DNA of 64,000 nucleotides from Kitasatospora aureofaciens (lineage in GTDB: Bacteria > Actinomycetota > Actinomycetes > Streptomycetales > Streptomycetaceae): contig JODU01000020.1 of assembly GCA_000720845.1 (NCBI GenBank), positions 62,001 to 126,000 on the forward strand, written 5' to 3'. This document shows positions 42,856 to 50,798 of this stretch, in pieces. The notes beneath the pieces are model-generated. The model saw nothing but the letters and a program-made list of their open reading frames with translations, was not told the DNA's origin and ran no database searches. A program made the position numbers and the translations under genes. Every line of letters begins with the position of its first letter. Within the stretch, counting starts at the first letter, position 1.

Positions 42856-43236
42856 GGCCAGCCACTCCTGGAGTTCCAGGAGGTTTCCCGCCGGGTCCTC
42901 GAGGTGGGCGACCCGCATGCGGTCCGTCATGGGGGCCGGGCCGTGCAGGAGTCCGGCCCCCCGCGCGGTGATCTCCTCGCAGTAGCGGTCCAGGTCGTCC
43001 ACGCGCAGGACGACGAGGGACCGGTGGCCGGCCGGCTCGGCGGTGAGTCCGCCCAGCACCTGGGCCAGCTGCGCGCGGTCCTGCAGGGCGATGCCCGCGG
43101 TGCCGCCGTCGGGACTGAACTTGGCGTACGGGCCGTCCTCCGCCTCGAACTGCGGCTTCAGCCCCAGTACGTCCCGGTAGTAGCGGTAGCAGCCGGGGAA
43201 GTCCGTGACCAGGAGGCGGACCTGGGCGAGTTCCAT
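42844..43236 (-). CDS. VOC (glyoxalase/bleomycin-resistance) family protein
   Basis: A 130-residue protein of two beta-alpha-beta-beta-beta modules: VRLLVTDFPGCYRYYRDVLGL at the start, LVVLRVDDLDRYCEEITARG near 80 and VAHLEDPAGNLLELQEW near 110. The final Glu is a usual metal ligand. ATG 43236 has AGAAGG 6 bases upstream; the ATG two codons earlier is too close to it. Convergent overlap with the MFS gene suggests no joint regulation. Confidence 0.88.
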   Translation of the reverse strand: MELAQVRLLVTDFPGCYRYYRDVLGLKPQFEAEDGPYAKFSPDGGTAGIALQDRAQLAQVLGGLTAEPAGHRSLVVLRVDDLDRYCEEITARGAGLLHGPAPMTDRMRVAHLEDPAGNLLELQEWLALRG

Positions 43237-43315
43237 GGGCATCCTTCTGGAGAGCGCGACGAGGGCTTCCGGGGGCCGGTCGGAGACGACCGGCCCGGCC
43301 GCCCCCGTCCGCACC

Positions 43316-44488
43316 CTACGCGAGGGTCGCGAGCCCCGCCCGCACCCCTTCCAGATCCCCGTCCGAGGCCAACCCCGCGTGGTACAGCCGCAGTTCCGTC
43401 GCCCCCAGGTCGCGGGCGCGGGCGGCGTCGGCGGCGAGGGTGCGGGGGCTGCCGCCCATGCCCGAGACCACCGTGAGGTTGGCGGCGAGGACGGTCCCCT
43501 CCCCGGCCCGTTCGGCGAACGGCGTCAGCAGGCCCGCGCCGCCCGTGCAGGGCACGACCACGCCGTCCGCGACGGACAGGATGTGCGCGGGGTCGACGCC
43601 GGCGTTGGCACCGCAGTGGTAGGACACCGGGTCGGCGTGCAGCAGGACCTGGAAGCCGTCGGGCGCCGCGGCGCGGACCGCGGAGACCGCCGCCTCCTGG
43701 AGCGTGCGGGCCCGGTCGTCCCGCCACGCGCGCGTGGCGTTCGCGGGCGCCGCTCCCAGGAGCTTCTCGACGCCCGCCCAGCCCCCGTCCGAGGGCGCCG
43801 CGCCCCGCCACACCGGCTCCAGCGCGGTGCGTACGGCGGCGGCGAGTTCCTCGGCGTCGAGGCCCTGGGCGCCGTAACCCGCCCGGCAGTCGGGGCAGAA
43901 GCACAGCGACATCAGGTACTGCCCGGCGTCCCCGAGCCCCACCCCGCCGGTCTTGTCGTGGGCGTGCAGGTGGGCGAGCCCGTACCAGCCCAGCGACTCC
44001 AGTTCGGTGCCGTGCGCCCCGGGCCGCACCGCCGCCTCGGCGGCCAGGCCGGTGAGGTACGCGCGTGTGGCGGGCCGCGCGATGCAGGGCGCCCAGGGGT
44101 AGCGGTCGCCGTAGGCGTTGACGACGGAGGTGTGCGGATGCTCCGCGCCGAGGCGGGAGTTGTGGGCGAGGACGACCCAGGTGTGCACCTTCAGGCCCGC
44201 GTCCGTGAGGGCGGCGGCGGCCTCGCCGTAGGCGTCGCCGGGCGCCCAGTCGCCGGACCCGTACGGGCGGAGTGCGCGGTTCTGCCAGCGGTCGGCGTCC
44301 GGCGGGTAGAGGACGGCGGCGTGCTCGGCGGTGACGACGCGGTGGCGCGGGTGGCGCGGGGTGAGGGCGCGGGTGGAGTGGTAGGCGGCGGCGAGCGTCA
44401 CCTGGGCCACGCCGAGGTCCCCGACGCGCGCGGGGGCCTCCGGGTCGCCGTTCACGTCCCAGGGGTAGAGGAACGCCGACGCCCTCAC
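43316..44488 (-). CDS. Unassigned protein coupled to kdgD, possibly a TIM-barrel glycosidase-like fold
   Basis: A 390-residue cytoplasmic protein without signal peptide. Conserved-looking aromatic/acidic segments (FLYPWDVNGDPEAPARV near 5, VHTWVVLAHNSRLG near 100, LESLGWYGLAHLHAHDK near 165) alternate with helices, consistent with a beta/alpha barrel, and SLCFCPDCRAGYG (about 195) supplies a possible metal or redox pair. I do not recognise the family. The GTG start overlaps the kdgD stop, so the two are translationally coupled; the role is presumably in hexuronate or aldarate use. Confidence 0.65.
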   Translation of the reverse strand: MRASAFLYPWDVNGDPEAPARVGDLGVAQVTLAAAYHSTRALTPRHPRHRVVTAEHAAVLYPPDADRWQNRALRPYGSGDWAPGDAYGEAAAALTDAGLKVHTWVVLAHNSRLGAEHPHTSVVNAYGDRYPWAPCIARPATRAYLTGLAAEAAVRPGAHGTELESLGWYGLAHLHAHDKTGGVGLGDAGQYLMSLCFCPDCRAGYGAQGLDAEELAAAVRTALEPVWRGAAPSDGGWAGVEKLLGAAPANATRAWRDDRARTLQEAAVSAVRAAAPDGFQVLLHADPVSYHCGANAGVDPAHILSVADGVVVPCTGGAGLLTPFAERAGEGTVLAANLTVVSGMGGSPRTLAADAARARDLGATELRLYHAGLASDGDLEGVRAGLATLA

Positions 44489-45435
44489 CGGCCGGCCCCT
44501 TCCCCGAGCAGCGCGTGGCCCCGCTCGATGATCCGCGCGAGCTGTTTCACGTGCTCCTCGGCCGGCTCCTCCAACGGCGTCCGCACCTCCCCCACGTCCA
44601 GGCCACGCAGCCTTACGCCCGCCTTGACCAGGGCGACGGCGTAACCGCGGCCCTTGGCGCGCAGTTCGACGAACGGCCGGTAGAAGCCGTCCAGCAGGCG
44701 GTGCACGGTGGCGTCGTCGCCCTCGCGCAGCGCCCGGTGGAAGGCGAGGGCGATCTCGGGGGCGAAGCAGAACACGGCGGACGAGTAGAGGGTGACACCG
44801 AGCGCACCGTAGGCGAGCTGGGTCTGCTCGGCGGTCGGCAGTCCGTTGAAGTACAGGAACTCCTCGCCGGGCAGCTCCGTGCGCACCGCGCTGACCGTCC
44901 GCTGCATGAGGTCGAGGTCGCCGAGCCCGTCCTTGAGGCCCACGATGCCGTCCGTGCGGGCCAGTTCGACGACGCTGTCCGGGGTGAACACGGCGTTGTC
45001 GCGCTGGTAGACGATCACGGGCAGCGCGGTCGCCGCGGCCACCTCCCGGTAGTGCCGCACCAGTCCCTCCTGCCCGGCGAGCACCAGGTAGGGCGGCATG
45101 GCGAGCAGCCCGTCCGCCCCGGCCTCCTCGGCGAGGCGGGCATAGCGCACGGCGAGGGCGGTGCCGTAGCCCGCGCCCGCGAGGACGGGCACCCGGCCCG
45201 CGCTCTCCTCGACGGCCGCGCGGACGCAGGCCGCGAACTCCTCGGGCGTCAGGGCGTGGAACTCGCCGGTGCCGCAGCAGGCGAACACGGCGGCGGCACC
45301 CGCCTCGACCCCGCGGCGTACATGGGTGCGGTAGACGTCGAGGTCGGGCCCGCCGTCGGGTCCGTACGCCGTGACGGGGAAGAACAGCGGGCCGCTGGGC
45401 GCGGTGAGCCGAGTGGCGAGAGGGGCTGAGGTCAC
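44485..45435 (-). CDS. kdgD: 5-dehydro-4-deoxyglucarate dehydratase KdgD
   Basis: Converts 5-keto-4-deoxy-glucarate to alpha-ketoglutarate semialdehyde with loss of water and CO2. A 316-residue DapA-family barrel with the KdgD-specific series PLFFPVTAYG, CCGTGEFHALTPEEF, AGAGYGTALA, MPPYLVLAGQEGL, VIVYQRDNAVFTP (active-site Tyr), GIVGLKDGLGD (Schiff-base Lys) and NGLPTAEQT. GTG 45435 has GGGGAG five bases upstream; ATG 45453 has none, so GTG is chosen. Transcribed from its own promoter, divergent from udh. Confidence 0.9.
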   Translation of the reverse strand: MTSAPLATRLTAPSGPLFFPVTAYGPDGGPDLDVYRTHVRRGVEAGAAAVFACCGTGEFHALTPEEFAACVRAAVEESAGRVPVLAGAGYGTALAVRYARLAEEAGADGLLAMPPYLVLAGQEGLVRHYREVAAATALPVIVYQRDNAVFTPDSVVELARTDGIVGLKDGLGDLDLMQRTVSAVRTELPGEEFLYFNGLPTAEQTQLAYGALGVTLYSSAVFCFAPEIALAFHRALREGDDATVHRLLDGFYRPFVELRAKGRGYAVALVKAGVRLRGLDVGEVRTPLEEPAEEHVKQLARIIERGHALLGEGAGR

Positions 45436-45465
45436 GGGCGCTCCCCATTCCATATCTATGACCTG

Positions 45466-45483
45466 TGTCTACATTTCTGAACG
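45466..45483 (-). promoter_or_regulatory. Operator repeat, kdgD side
   Basis: TGTCTACATTTCTGAACG on the plus strand, immediately after the kdgD -10 hexamer and over the probable transcription start. It matches the element at 45558-45575 in 14 of 18 bases (shared TGTC-ACA and TCTGAACG) as a direct repeat. Confidence 0.65.
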
Positions 45484-45488
45484 CGACC

Positions 45489-45517
45489 ACGCTAAGCCGC
45501 CCCGCGAACACCGTCAA
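45489..45517 (-). promoter_or_regulatory. kdgD promoter, TTGACG-N17-TAGCGT
   Basis: Read on the minus strand: -35 TTGACG (45517-45512), 17-base spacer, -10 TAGCGT (45494-45489), a good match to HrdB-type vegetative promoters. It is the exact mirror image of the udh promoter. Confidence 0.75.
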
Positions 45518-45529
45518 GCAGGCGCCCTC

Positions 45530-45558
45530 TTGACGCGTGACCACCCGCTCCTTAGCGT
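45530..45558 (+). promoter_or_regulatory. udh promoter, TTGACG-N17-TAGCGT
   Basis: -35 TTGACG at 45530-45535, spacer 17, -10 TAGCGT at 45553-45558. The same hexamers as the kdgD promoter; the two -35 boxes are 12 bases apart. Confidence 0.75.
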
Positions 45559-45575
45559 GTCCACACATCTGAACG
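45558..45575 (+). promoter_or_regulatory. Operator repeat, udh side
   Basis: TGTCCACACATCTGAACG, starting at the last base of the -10 box of the udh promoter. A repressor bound here and at 45466-45483 would block both divergent promoters. The DeoR-family protein at 46736 or a distant GntR protein are candidates. Confidence 0.65.
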
Positions 45576-45653
45576 TCAGGCACACACCAGCACGCGTGCG
45601 CACGCCTGCCCCGCTGCGCCGCCCCTGCACAGACCGACCTAGGAGTCCCGAGG

Positions 45654-46463
45654 ATGCCCGCTCCCCGCACCGTCCTGCTCACCGGCGCCGCCGGCGGCCT
45701 CGGCACCCTGATGCGGGAACTGCTGCCCGGACACGGCTACGAGCTGCGCCTGCTCGACCTGCGCCCGGTCGAGGGCGAGCCGGACGCGATCGTCGCCGAC
45801 CTCGCCGACCGGGACGCCCTGCGCGAGGCGGTCCGGGGCGTCGACGCGATCATCCACCTCGCGGGCATCTCCCTGGAAGCCTCTTTCGAGAAGATCCTCA
45901 AGGCCAACATCGAGGGCACGTACAACCTGTACGAGGCCGCCCGCGAGGAGGGCGTCGGCCGCGTCGTCTTCGCCTCCTCCAACCACGCCGTCGGCTACAC
46001 CCCGCGCCCGCGGGGCGACGACCCCCTCGTCCCCGTCGACACGCCCCGCCGCCCGGACACCTTCTACGGCCTGTCCAAGTGCTTCGGCGAGGACCTCGCC
46101 CAGCTCTACTGGGACAAGCACGGCATCGAGACCGTCTCCGTCCGCATCGGCTCCTGCTTCCCCGAGCCGACCAGCGTGCGCATGCTCTCGGTGTGGATGA
46201 GCCCGGCGGACGGCGCCCGCCTCTTCCACGCGGCCCTCACCGCCGAGAACGTCGGGCACACCGTCGTCCACGGCTCCTCCGCCAACACCCGGCTGTGGTG
46301 GGACCTCACCTCCGCGCGGGCGCTCGGTTACGAACCGCGGGACGACTCCGAGCCGTACGCCGACAAGCTCGTCGCCGAACAGGGCGAACTGGACCCGGAC
46401 AACCCGGCGCACGCCCGCCTGGGCGGCCACTTCGTGACCGACCCCCCGATCTGGCCGTACTGA
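45654..46463 (+). CDS. udh: Uronate dehydrogenase (NAD-dependent epimerase/dehydratase family)
   Basis: Oxidises D-galacturonate or D-glucuronate to the aldaro-lactone with NAD. A 269-residue SDR: Rossmann loop LLTGAAGGLGTLMRELL (about 8-24), IIHLAGISLEASFEKIL near 65, FASSNHAVGYTPR (Ser-His-Asn region, about 104-116), and the YxxxK pair in FYGLSKCFGEDLAQLYW (Tyr about 136, Lys about 140). The segment RIGSCFPEPTSVRMLSVW is typical of Udh. Divergent from kdgD; a 13-bp hairpin follows. Confidence 0.92.
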   Translation: MPAPRTVLLTGAAGGLGTLMRELLPGHGYELRLLDLRPVEGEPDAIVADLADRDALREAVRGVDAIIHLAGISLEASFEKILKANIEGTYNLYEAAREEGVGRVVFASSNHAVGYTPRPRGDDPLVPVDTPRRPDTFYGLSKCFGEDLAQLYWDKHGIETVSVRIGSCFPEPTSVRMLSVWMSPADGARLFHAALTAENVGHTVVHGSSANTRLWWDLTSARALGYEPRDDSEPYADKLVAEQGELDPDNPAHARLGGHFVTDPPIWPY

Positions 46464-46482
46464 CCGGAAGACGACCCCACGA

Positions 46483-46517
46483 GAAGCGGACGGGCACCGA
46501 ACGGGCCCGTCCGCTTC
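46483..46517 (+). terminator. Strong hairpin downstream of udh
   Basis: GAAGCGGACGGGC (46483-46495) pairs perfectly with GCCCGTCCGCTTC (46505-46517) over a 9-base loop; no T run. It starts 20 bases after the udh stop and separates udh from the deoR unit. Confidence 0.75.
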
Positions 46518-46735
46518 CGCATGCGGGCATCCGCACTGCCCGTTCCCACCCCGCTCCGCGCTCCGCCCCAGGTCCGAGACGGGCACCCGGCACCGCAAAC
46601 GGGCGCACACGGGCAGTATCGGGTCCACAACAGGCCTGGTCAGTGCCGCGCCGCCGCTGTAGAACTTCCCCCAAGGACCACACGGGCCCGAACGGGCAAC
46701 CACACGGCGACGAGGCGGTGAGGCGGGTGTTCGGC

Positions 46736-47506
46736 ATGAACACGAGGACGACGGAAGAGCGTCGGCACGAGATCGTGCGGGTCGCCCGCGCCACCGGCTC
46801 GGTCGACGTCACCGCCCTCGCCGCCGAACTGGGCGTCGCCAAGGAGACCGTACGACGGGACCTGCGCGCCCTGGAGGACCACGGGCTGGTCCGCCGCACC
46901 CACGGCGGCGCCTACCCGGTGGAGAGCGCCGGGTTCGAGACCACGCTCGCCTTCCGCGCCACCAGCCACGTGCCCGAGAAGCGCCGGATCGCGTCCGCCG
47001 CCGTCGAACTGCTCGGCGACGCGGAGACCGTCTTCGTCGACGAGGGCTTCACCCCCCAGCTCATCGCCGAGGCGCTGCCCCGGGACCGGCCGCTGACCGT
47101 GGTCACCGCGTCCCTGCCGGTCGCCGGCGCGCTCGCGGAAGCCGGTGACACCTCCGTCCTGCTGCTCGGCGGCCGGGTCCGTTCGGGCACCCTGGCCACC
47201 GTCGACCACTGGACGACGAAGATGCTGGCCGGCTTCGTCGTCGACCTGGCCTACATCGGCGCCAACGGCATCTCCCGCGAGCACGGCCTCACCACCCCCG
47301 ACCCCGCGGTCAGCGAGGTCAAGGCGCAGGCCATCCGGGCCGCCCGCCGCACGGTGTTCGTCGGCGCGCACACCAAGTTCGGGGCGGTGAGCTTCTGCCG
47401 CTTCGCGGACGTCGGCGCCCTGGAGGCCATCGTCACCAGCACCCTGCTGCCCACGGCCGAGGCCCACCGCTACTCACTGCTCGGCCCCCAGGTCATCCGC
47501 GTCTGA
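46736..47506 (+). CDS. DeoR/GlpR-family transcriptional regulator
   Basis: A 256-residue regulator. N-terminal helix-turn-helix: ERRHEIVRVARATGSVDV and LAAELGVAKETVRRDLRAL (about 8-45), followed by LVRRTHGGAYPVES; C-terminal sugar-phosphate-binding domain with FVDEGFTPQLIAEAL, TASLPVAGALAEAG and AYIGANGISREHGLTTPD. ATG 46736 or an in-frame GTG at 46727. It precedes the polyol transporter operon by 105 bases and is its likely regulator, sensing a phosphorylated polyol or sugar. Confidence 0.9.
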   Translation: MNTRTTEERRHEIVRVARATGSVDVTALAAELGVAKETVRRDLRALEDHGLVRRTHGGAYPVESAGFETTLAFRATSHVPEKRRIASAAVELLGDAETVFVDEGFTPQLIAEALPRDRPLTVVTASLPVAGALAEAGDTSVLLLGGRVRSGTLATVDHWTTKMLAGFVVDLAYIGANGISREHGLTTPDPAVSEVKAQAIRAARRTVFVGAHTKFGAVSFCRFADVGALEAIVTSTLLPTAEAHRYSLLGPQVIRV

Positions 47507-47611
47507 GCACCGCCCCGGCCCCACCGGCCCCCGCACGGCACACCCACCCCTTCCACCGCCCTATATCTCCTTACATCTACCCATACCTCCCCATACGTTC
47601 AGGAGCGATCC

Positions 47612-48982
47612 ATGCGAACCCAGAGCCGACGGAGGCCGCGAGCCACGCTCGCCATGGCCGCCGCAGGGACGCTGCTCGCCCCGCTGCTCACCGGCTGCTG
47701 GGTCGGGGCGGGCGGCGCCGGATCCGGCGGCAACGCCATCAACGTCCTGATGGTCAACAACCCGCAGATGGTCGAGTTGCAGAAGCTCACCGCCGACCAC
47801 TTCACCAAGGAGACCGGCATCAAGGTGAACTTCACCGTCCTGCCGGAGAACGACGTCCGCGACAAGATCAGCCAGGACTTCGCCAACCAGGCCGGCCAGT
47901 ACGACGCCGCCACCCTCTCCAACTACGAGATACCGATCTACGCCCGCAACGACTGGCTGCACGAGATGGACTCCTACGTCGCGAAGGACCCGGCCTACGA
48001 CGAGCAGGACGTCCTCGGCCCGATGCGCGAGTCCCTCACCGCCGAGGACGGCAAGCTCTACGGCCAGCCCTTCTACGGCGAGTCGTCCTTCCTGATGTAC
48101 CGCAAGGACCTGTTCGCCAAGGCGGGCCTGGAGATGCCCGAGCACCCCACCTGGACCCAGGTGGCCTCCTTCGCCGAGAAGCTGGACGGGTCCGAGCCGG
48201 GCATGAAGGGCATCTGCCTGCGCGGACTGCCCGGCTGGGGCGAGCTGATGGCACCGCTGACGACCGTCGTGAACACCTTCGGCGGCACCTGGTTCGACCA
48301 GGACTGGCAGGCCCGGCTCGACTCCCCCGAGTGGCAGAAGGCGACGAAGTTCTATGTCGACCTGGTCCGCGAACACGGCGAGTCCGGCGCCGCCCAGTCC
48401 GGCTTCGCCGAGTGCCTGAACAACATGACGCAGGGCAAGGTCGCCATGTGGTACGACGCCACCTCCGCGGCCGGCTCCCTGGACGCCGCCAAGTCCCCCG
48501 TCAAGGGCAAGGTCGGCTACGCGCCCGCCCCGGTGGAGAAGACGGACTCCTCCGGCTGGCTCTACACCTGGGCCTGGGGCATCCAGAAGGCCTCCCGCAA
48601 CGCCGACAAGGCCTGGAAGTTCGTCTCCTGGGCGTCCAGCAAGGAGTACGAGCAGCTGGTCGGCGACGAGACCGGCTGGTCCAACGTCCCGGCCGGCAAG
48701 CGCGCCTCGACGTACGAGAACCCGGCCTACGTCAAGGAGGCCGCCGCCTTCCAGGAGATGACCAGGAAGGCCATCGAGGGCGCCAAGCCCAAGGACCCCG
48801 GCGTGCAGCCGCGGCCCGCGCCCGGCATCCAGTTCGTCGGCATCCCCGAGTTCACCGATCTCGGTACCAAGGTCTCCCAGGAGATCAGCGCGGCCATCGC
48901 CGGACGCCAGTCCGTCGAGGAGGCCCTGAAGAAGTCCCAGCAGCTCGCCGAGAAGATCTCCGAGGAGTACGAGGGACGATGA
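47612..48982 (+). CDS. ABC polyol/sugar solute-binding lipoprotein
   Basis: A 456-residue lipoprotein; lipobox LLTGC (Cys about 29) and a glycine-rich linker. The family 1 binding fold is like the SmoE/MtlE sorbitol-mannitol proteins: VNNPQMVELQKLTADHF, FTVLPENDVRDKISQDFA, YDAATLSNYEIPIYAR, LPGWGELMAPLTTVV and GWLYTWAWGIQKAS. ATG 47612 follows AGGAG. The 60 bases upstream are a pyrimidine-rich run (CCCTATATCTCCTTACATC onward) unlike surrounding DNA. First gene of a four-gene overlapping operon. Confidence 0.9.
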   Translation: MRTQSRRRPRATLAMAAAGTLLAPLLTGCWVGAGGAGSGGNAINVLMVNNPQMVELQKLTADHFTKETGIKVNFTVLPENDVRDKISQDFANQAGQYDAATLSNYEIPIYARNDWLHEMDSYVAKDPAYDEQDVLGPMRESLTAEDGKLYGQPFYGESSFLMYRKDLFAKAGLEMPEHPTWTQVASFAEKLDGSEPGMKGICLRGLPGWGELMAPLTTVVNTFGGTWFDQDWQARLDSPEWQKATKFYVDLVREHGESGAAQSGFAECLNNMTQGKVAMWYDATSAAGSLDAAKSPVKGKVGYAPAPVEKTDSSGWLYTWAWGIQKASRNADKAWKFVSWASSKEYEQLVGDETGWSNVPAGKRASTYENPAYVKEAAAFQEMTRKAIEGAKPKDPGVQPRPAPGIQFVGIPEFTDLGTKVSQEISAAIAGRQSVEEALKKSQQLAEKISEEYEGR

Positions 48983-49923
48983 CCGCCACCACCACGGCCC
49001 CCTCGGCCGCACCCGAGCACGCCCGCCCCACCGTCCGCCCGCCGTCCAACCGGCTGCGCGCCTGGGCCACCCGTGCCCCCCTCCTCCCCGCCCTGGTCTT
49101 CATGGTCGTGGTCACCCAGCTGCCCTTCGTGGCGACCCTGGTGATCTCCTTCTTCGACTGGAACGCCCTCTACCCGGACGCCCGCCACTTCACCGGCTTC
49201 GCCAACTACGGCGACGTCCTCGGCGACCCGGCCCTGCGCAAGTCGGTGTGGACGACGATCCTGCTCACCGTGGCGGTCGTGCTGGTCAGCCTGGTCCTCG
49301 GCCTGGCCCTCGCCCTGCTCCTCGACCGCAGGTTCAAGGGCCGCGGCGTGGTCCGCACCCTCCTGATCGCCCCGTTCCTGGTGGTCCCGGTGGCAGCGGC
49401 GCTGCTCTGGAAACACGTCCTCTACAACCCCGAATACGGCCTGCTCAACGGCCTGTTGCACTACGTCGGCGGACCGCAGCCCGACTGGATCTCCAACACC
49501 CCGCTGCTGGCGGTCGAGGCCTCACTGGTGTGGCAGTGGACGCCGTTCATGATGCTCATCCTGCTGGCCGGGCTGCAGAGCCGGGACCAGCAGCAGATCG
49601 AGGCCGCCCGGGTGGACGGCGCGGGCGACTGGCAGATCTTCGTCCACCTCACCCTGCCCCACCTGCGCCGCTACCTCGAACTCGGCGCCCTGCTCGGCTC
49701 GATCTACATCGTCCAGAACTTCGACGCGGTCTTCACGATCACGTCCGGCGGCCTGGGCACGGCCAACCTGCCCTACACCGTCTACCAGAGCTTCTACCAG
49801 GCCCACGAGAACGGCCTCGCTTCGGCCGCGGGCGTCCTGGTCGTCATCGGCTCGATCATCATCGCCACCTTCGCGCTGCGCGTGGTGTCGTCCCTGTTCC
49901 GCGAGGAGGTCGGCCGCGCATGA
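48979..49923 (+). CDS. CUT1 polyol ABC permease (SmoF/MtlF type)
   Basis: A 314-residue permease with six transmembrane helices and the EAA loop IEAARVDGAGDWQIFVHLTL (about 209-228). ATGA overlap with the lipoprotein gene and 4-base overlap with the next permease. NFDAVFTITSGGLGTANLPY is typical of polyol transporters. Confidence 0.92.
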   Translation: MTATTTAPSAAPEHARPTVRPPSNRLRAWATRAPLLPALVFMVVVTQLPFVATLVISFFDWNALYPDARHFTGFANYGDVLGDPALRKSVWTTILLTVAVVLVSLVLGLALALLLDRRFKGRGVVRTLLIAPFLVVPVAAALLWKHVLYNPEYGLLNGLLHYVGGPQPDWISNTPLLAVEASLVWQWTPFMMLILLAGLQSRDQQQIEAARVDGAGDWQIFVHLTLPHLRRYLELGALLGSIYIVQNFDAVFTITSGGLGTANLPYTVYQSFYQAHENGLASAAGVLVVIGSIIIATFALRVVSSLFREEVGRA

Positions 49924-50798
49924 CCGCCACCGCCGTACGCCCCGTCGTCACCGACGCCAAGCCGCCCGTACGCACCAGCCGCCGGACCGGCGCCGGCCTC
50001 GGCCTGGTGGCCTGGCTGGTCGGCATCGTCTTCTTCCTGCCCATCGCCTGGATGGCGCTGACCTCCTTCCACTCCGAGTCGGACGCCGCCACCAACCCGC
50101 CGTCCTTCGCCGCGTCGCTGACGCTGGACGGCTACCGCGAGTTCTTCGGCGCGGGCGGCGGCGCCAGCCCCTGGCCCGCGCTGGTCAACTCGGCGGTGGC
50201 GTCGATCGCCTCGACCCTCTTCGTCCTGGTCCTGGCGCTGCCCGCCGCCTACGCCCTGTCCATCCGCCCGGTGAAGAAGTGGACGGACGTCCTGTTCTTC
50301 TTCCTGTCCACCAAGATGCTGCCGGTGGTGGCCGGCCTGCTGCCGATCTACCTGTTCGCCAAGAACACCGACATGCTGGACAACATCTGGCTGCTGGTCA
50401 TCCTCTACACCTCCATGAACCTGCCGATCGCGGTCTGGATGATGCAGTCCTTCCTGGCCGAGGTCCCGGTCGCGATCATCGAGGCGGCCCGGGTGGACGG
50501 CGCGAAGCTGCCCACGATCCTGGTCCGGGTGGTGGCCCCCATCGCCCTCCCGGGCATCGCCGCGACCTCACTGATCTGCTTCATCTTCAGCTGGAACGAA
50601 CTGCTCTTCGCCCGGGTGCTGACGGGCGTGGTCGCCGAGACCGCCCCCGTCTTCCTGACCGGCTTCATCACCAGCCAGGGCCTCTTCCTGGCCAAGGTGT
50701 GCGCCGCGTCGCTCGTCATCTCCCTGCCGGTGCTCGCCGCGGGGTTCGCCGCCCAGGACAAACTGGTCCAGGGCCTGTCGTTGGGAGCCGTGAAATGA
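49920..50798 (+). CDS. CUT1 polyol ABC permease (SmoG/MtlG type)
   Basis: A 292-residue permease; six transmembrane helices, EAA loop IIEAARVDGAKLPTILVRV (about 184-202). STKMLPVVAGLLPIYLFAKN before it is characteristic of the MtlG-like group. No ATPase gene follows, so a shared ATPase is expected. Confidence 0.92.
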   Translation: MTATAVRPVVTDAKPPVRTSRRTGAGLGLVAWLVGIVFFLPIAWMALTSFHSESDAATNPPSFAASLTLDGYREFFGAGGGASPWPALVNSAVASIASTLFVLVLALPAAYALSIRPVKKWTDVLFFFLSTKMLPVVAGLLPIYLFAKNTDMLDNIWLLVILYTSMNLPIAVWMMQSFLAEVPVAIIEAARVDGAKLPTILVRVVAPIALPGIAATSLICFIFSWNELLFARVLTGVVAETAPVFLTGFITSQGLFLAKVCAASLVISLPVLAAGFAAQDKLVQGLSLGAVK

